From positions 77,519,501 to 77,583,500 of the forward strand of contig CM043698.1 in the NCBI GenBank assembly GCA_023935145.1: a stretch of 64,000 nt of DNA, written 5' to 3'. Position 1 is the first letter of the stretch; every line of letters begins with the position of its first letter. Shown piece by piece: positions 60,581 to 64,000 of the stretch. Under the pieces are notes generated by a model, which was not told the DNA's origin, made no database searches, and was given only the letters and a program-made list of their open reading frames with translations. A program made the position numbers and the translations under genes. This DNA comes from Bretschneidera sinensis (lineage: Eukaryota > Streptophyta > Magnoliopsida > Brassicales > Akaniaceae).

Positions 60581-63500
60581 ATGACACGTGGACACCCTAA
60601 AGCTAGAGTTAGAGTTGTTAATTTGAGAAGGCGTAATTAGCCCCAATATTTTTGATAAGTTGAGGTTGAGTCTAAATATGTGGTTCCTAGAAAGGAGTGT
60701 GTTGATAGTATAATTGATATTAGTAAAGATATGAGAGAATCTGAAATTTAAAAAGATGAGTTAAGATAAACTCTTACTCATGCTCTTGAGAAAATAAAGG
60801 TAACAGATGATAGGATTGATAACTTATAGTATAAACTGGATGAACATGCTAGAGCAGTGCCTGAGGTTGTTGTAAATCTAGAATTGATAAATGTTAAAAA
60901 GATGGAAAAGTGAATTTATGCATGGGATGTAGGGAGGTTGCTAAGTTTAATGTTTTATTGTTTAAAGGATTAATAAACCCTTTTAAGCCTAAATTATGGG
61001 TGAAACATGTAGGGAAATTAATTGGTATTCTACCAGTAACTGACAGATAGATGGTTGCCTTTGTTTTGTATGAGTTAGAATGAGAAATTTTGGATTGTTA
61101 GGAGGATATTCTTCCCAAGGTAAGTGCAGATGTCGATAGACCCTTAACCTGGAATAGGTTTAAGGAGGTTTTCCTTGATAAATATTTTTCCTTAGACTTT
61201 TAGAGCCTAACATGATAGAGATTGATTTATTTGAGGCATATGAATTATGTCAGATTGGTGGATATATCAATTCAAAATGAGAGAGATGTGATGGAGTTTA
61301 AGAAAAAGATAAAGAGTTGTTAAAAGAGGCTTAGACATAAAGGTTATAGAGGTAGTGGTAGTATAAGTGTACAAGGTGAGAGGCCACCCCAAATGAGGCG
61401 TTCCTTGTTACAGGGAACTGAAGTACAGAGTCAGAGGCAAACAAAATTTGTTGCTTCTGTATCTTAGAATACTATTGGTGGGATCCGTAGATTTGGGAGA
61501 CAAGTTATGGGAACTAGAAGTCATGCTAGAGGAAGTAAGTATGCCACCAAAGGAAAGTGGTAATCTGATGTGGGATAAAGAGACAAAAGTTTGTTATAGA
61601 TATATTCAGATAAGATATTTATCATAGAATTTTCAAAATTTGAAGTGCTTTCTGGGTAGAGAATGTGGACATATCAATGTTGGCTGATGTTGATTTAACC
61701 CATTCTTTTGCATTTAGTGTTCATATAAAGTTTATCAAAGTATATATTAATCCTTTGATACAAAATATTTTTGTTGAAGTTTCCACTAGAGATAAAATGA
61801 TTATATGATACGTATCGATGATAGAAATCTGAAGTTGATTTATTATCTCTGAATATAGTTAATTGTTTTAGAAAGAAGGTAGTGTTCAAAATATGGACAT
61901 GAAAAGTTTAACTTTCAGAGAGATCATAAAATACTCTCGAACTATCTTATTTCACTCTGACTATTAGTAGATGGTTGAAGAAGGGTTGTAAGGAGTATTT
62001 GGCACACAAAATAGATTCTAAAAAGGAAAATAGGAAGTCAGAATAAATCTTAATGGTGAAAGATTATTCTAATGAAATTTTTGATGAGTTGTCTAGGTTG
62101 CCTCCAAGTAGGAAGATCAAATTCTTTATTGATGTGATACCAGGATCATCACATATATTTAATAGCACCCTAAGAGTGACACCCGGGGGGGTTAAGAGAA
62201 TCGAAAGTTCAAAAAATTTTAGATAAACAATTTATCGGACCAAATGTATTTGGGGAGCCCCTGTGTTGTTCGTGAAGGAGGAAGATGGAATAATAAGAGT
62301 GTGTATAGCCTACCGATAGTTGAATAAGGACAAATATCTTTTTCCGAGGATAAATAAATTGTTTGAGTAGTGCAAAGGGTGAGAGTATTTTCTAAGATAA
62401 ACCTGAGATCAGGTTATCACCAATTGAGAATAGAGAAGGGAGACATGCCTAAGACTGCTTTTAGGGCACATTATGGTCATAAAGTTTTTGTGATGTTATT
62501 TGGATTCACTAATGTTCCAGAAATATTCATGGACTTGATGAATAGAGTGTTTAAACTATATCTTAATAAGTTTATAGTTGTATTTGGCTTTATGATATAA
62601 TCTAAGAAGGAAGAACAACCTGCGAAACATTAGATAGTGTGTTGGAGATTCTGAGGAAAGAGAAATTATATGTAAAATTTTCTAAGTGTGAGTGTTGGCT
62701 GAATGATCTACAAAAGGTAGAGGCAATGTTAAGTTGGGAGGGACCAACTAATGTGAATGGAATTAGAATCTTCTTGGGGTTAGCTGGTTATTATGGCTGA
62801 TTCTTTTAGAATATTTTTATTATTATTATAATACTGTTGAATAGACTGACCAAGACAGATGTGAGGTTTGTTTGGTAAGGCAAGTGTGAGAAAAATTTTC
62901 AATTACTAAAGGAGAAATTGACTACAGCTCTAGTATTGGTGTTACTTTTGGTGAGGAAGGATTTGTGGTGTATAATGATGTGTCACATCAATGGTTGGGA
63001 TATGTGTAACATAGGAAAGCTATGGCCCATACTTCCAAGCAATTGAAGATTCATGAAAAAAAAAAAAGTTCCCTACTCATGACTTGGAGTTTGCTGCTAT
63101 AGTGTTTACTTTAAAGATTGGAGGTATCATTTGTGTGGAGCCACTTGGGAGACATTCATTGATCATAAAAGTTTTACATACTTACCTACCCAGAGAGAGT
63201 TAAATTTGAGGCAAAGATTATAAATGGAGTTGGTTAATAACGATGATTGTATAATCCACTATCATCTAGAAAATGCGAAGATGATAGCTGATGCATTGAG
63301 TAGGAAGTCTACAAGAAGTTTAACTGCTATTGGAAGTCCTGATGTGAAATTGATAATAGATTTAAAAGAGATAAGAATGAAATTGAATAGCAGTGATAGA
63401 AGATCATGGTTAACGAATATGGTTGTACAGCCATCCATAGTAAAATGCTTTAGAGATGTAAGGTAGAGAGGAAGAGATAGAAAAGATTAAGCGTTGAATG

Positions 63501-64000
63501 CTTACTAGAAAGCATTTGAGTTCAAAAATTTGAAATGAGGGTATTTTGGTACTAGAACATAGGATTTGTGTTCCCAATGATGCAGAGTTGAGAAAGAAGA
63601 TATTGATAGAGGTATATGATGATGTATATTCGATGCAACTAAGAAACAATAAGAAGTATAGAGGATTGAAACAGAAATTCTGATGGTCAGGATTGAAGAG
63701 GGATGTAACTGAGATTGTGAAGCGGTATGGAGTGTCATGGATCATAGTGTCAAATAGAGGTGCTAGATTTACAATTTGGTTTTTGAAAGACTTTCAGAAA
63801 GCCACGGGTGCACAGTGGCAATTTAATATAATTTTTCATGCTCAGACTGGATTTTTAGATTACTAAAAGATATGTTAAGGACAAATGTGATGAATTTCTC
63901 AGTAAGTTAGGATGCTTACATGCCATTGATTGAAGTTGCTTATAATAATCAGTATCAAATTTGTGCTGGGATGGCACCGATTGAGATATTGTATGGTAGG
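60581..64000 (+). pseudogene. gag-pol remnant of element D
   Basis: Gag starts at ATG 60581 (MTRGHPKARVRVV) and soon meets stops. A protease-like LADVDLTHSFAF lies near 61680. RT at 62370-62600 keeps [16 protein letters not shown] and the [15 protein letters not shown] segment, but its catalytic region is shifted and destroyed (ends VVFGFMI). RNase H ends near 63224-63310 with IADALSRKS. The integrase zinc-finger region (63540-63700) and core (63740-63860, SNRGARFT) follow to the window end, with MAPIEILYGR as the last match. It retains the integrase stretch that element A lost. Confidence 0.85.

Larger units (their letters stand above)
57990..64000 (+). mobile_element. Tekay-type Ty3/gypsy element D, 5' part
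   Basis: The 5' LTR, primer site, gag, protease, RT, RNase H and part of integrase are present; the element runs out of the window. It is closely related to element A. The left duplication would be TTGTT (57985-57989) but its partner is not visible. Stops and shifts occur throughout. Confidence 0.92.

Overview
This 64 kb window looks like heterochromatic nuclear DNA of a higher plant, probably a eudicot. The evidence is Ty1/copia and Ty3/gypsy (Tekay-type chromovirus) LTR retrotransposons with tRNA-iMet primer sites, a PELPK-type cell-wall protein gene, and a GH38 alpha-mannosidase pseudogene with plant-like introns. I cannot name the species. There are no bacterial genes, rRNA genes, tRNA genes or CRISPR arrays.

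The background is an AT-rich tandem satellite with monomers of about 405-430 bp. It appears in seven blocks (2809-3296, 6001-8461, 14303-16327, 18761-21271, 40386-44456, 50166-52394, 54647-57989), about 17 kb or roughly 41 monomers in total. Retrotransposons interrupt it: (1) the 3' part of a decayed copia element at 1-2808 (+); (2) a 3'-truncated copia element at 3297-6000 (+); (3) a copia element with two ~1 kb LTRs at 8467-14302 (-), which has lost most of its reverse transcriptase; (4) a solo Tekay-type LTR at 16328-18760 (-); (5) a Tekay-type element at 21272-40385 (+, 'element A') that contains a second one at 24192-34017 (-, 'element B'), which in turn contains a solo copia LTR at 28136-28869; (6) a solo LTR at 52395-54646 (+); (7) the 5' part of another Tekay-type element from 57990 to the window end (+, 'element D'). 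Target-site duplications were found for most of these: AATAT (one copy mutated), CATTG, AAACT, ATTGT, GATTT and TTCAC.

A single 5.7 kb block of non-repetitive DNA (44457-50165) sits between two satellite blocks. It holds one apparently intact gene, a PELPK-like proline-rich secreted protein (46111-46602), a possible CACTA-transposon end (47341) and an unprocessed alpha-mannosidase pseudogene fragment (about 49093-50055). The satellite stops and restarts at almost the same monomer phase on either side.

No retrotransposon here can code for a complete active machinery: every pol region has stops, frameshifts, deletions or lost catalytic residues. The most interesting non-coding signal is a pair of adjacent hairpins at the same place in all seven Tekay-type LTRs. 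Between the two diverged LTR families (A/D/E/F versus B) the stems differ by four base pairs, and all four differences are compensatory.
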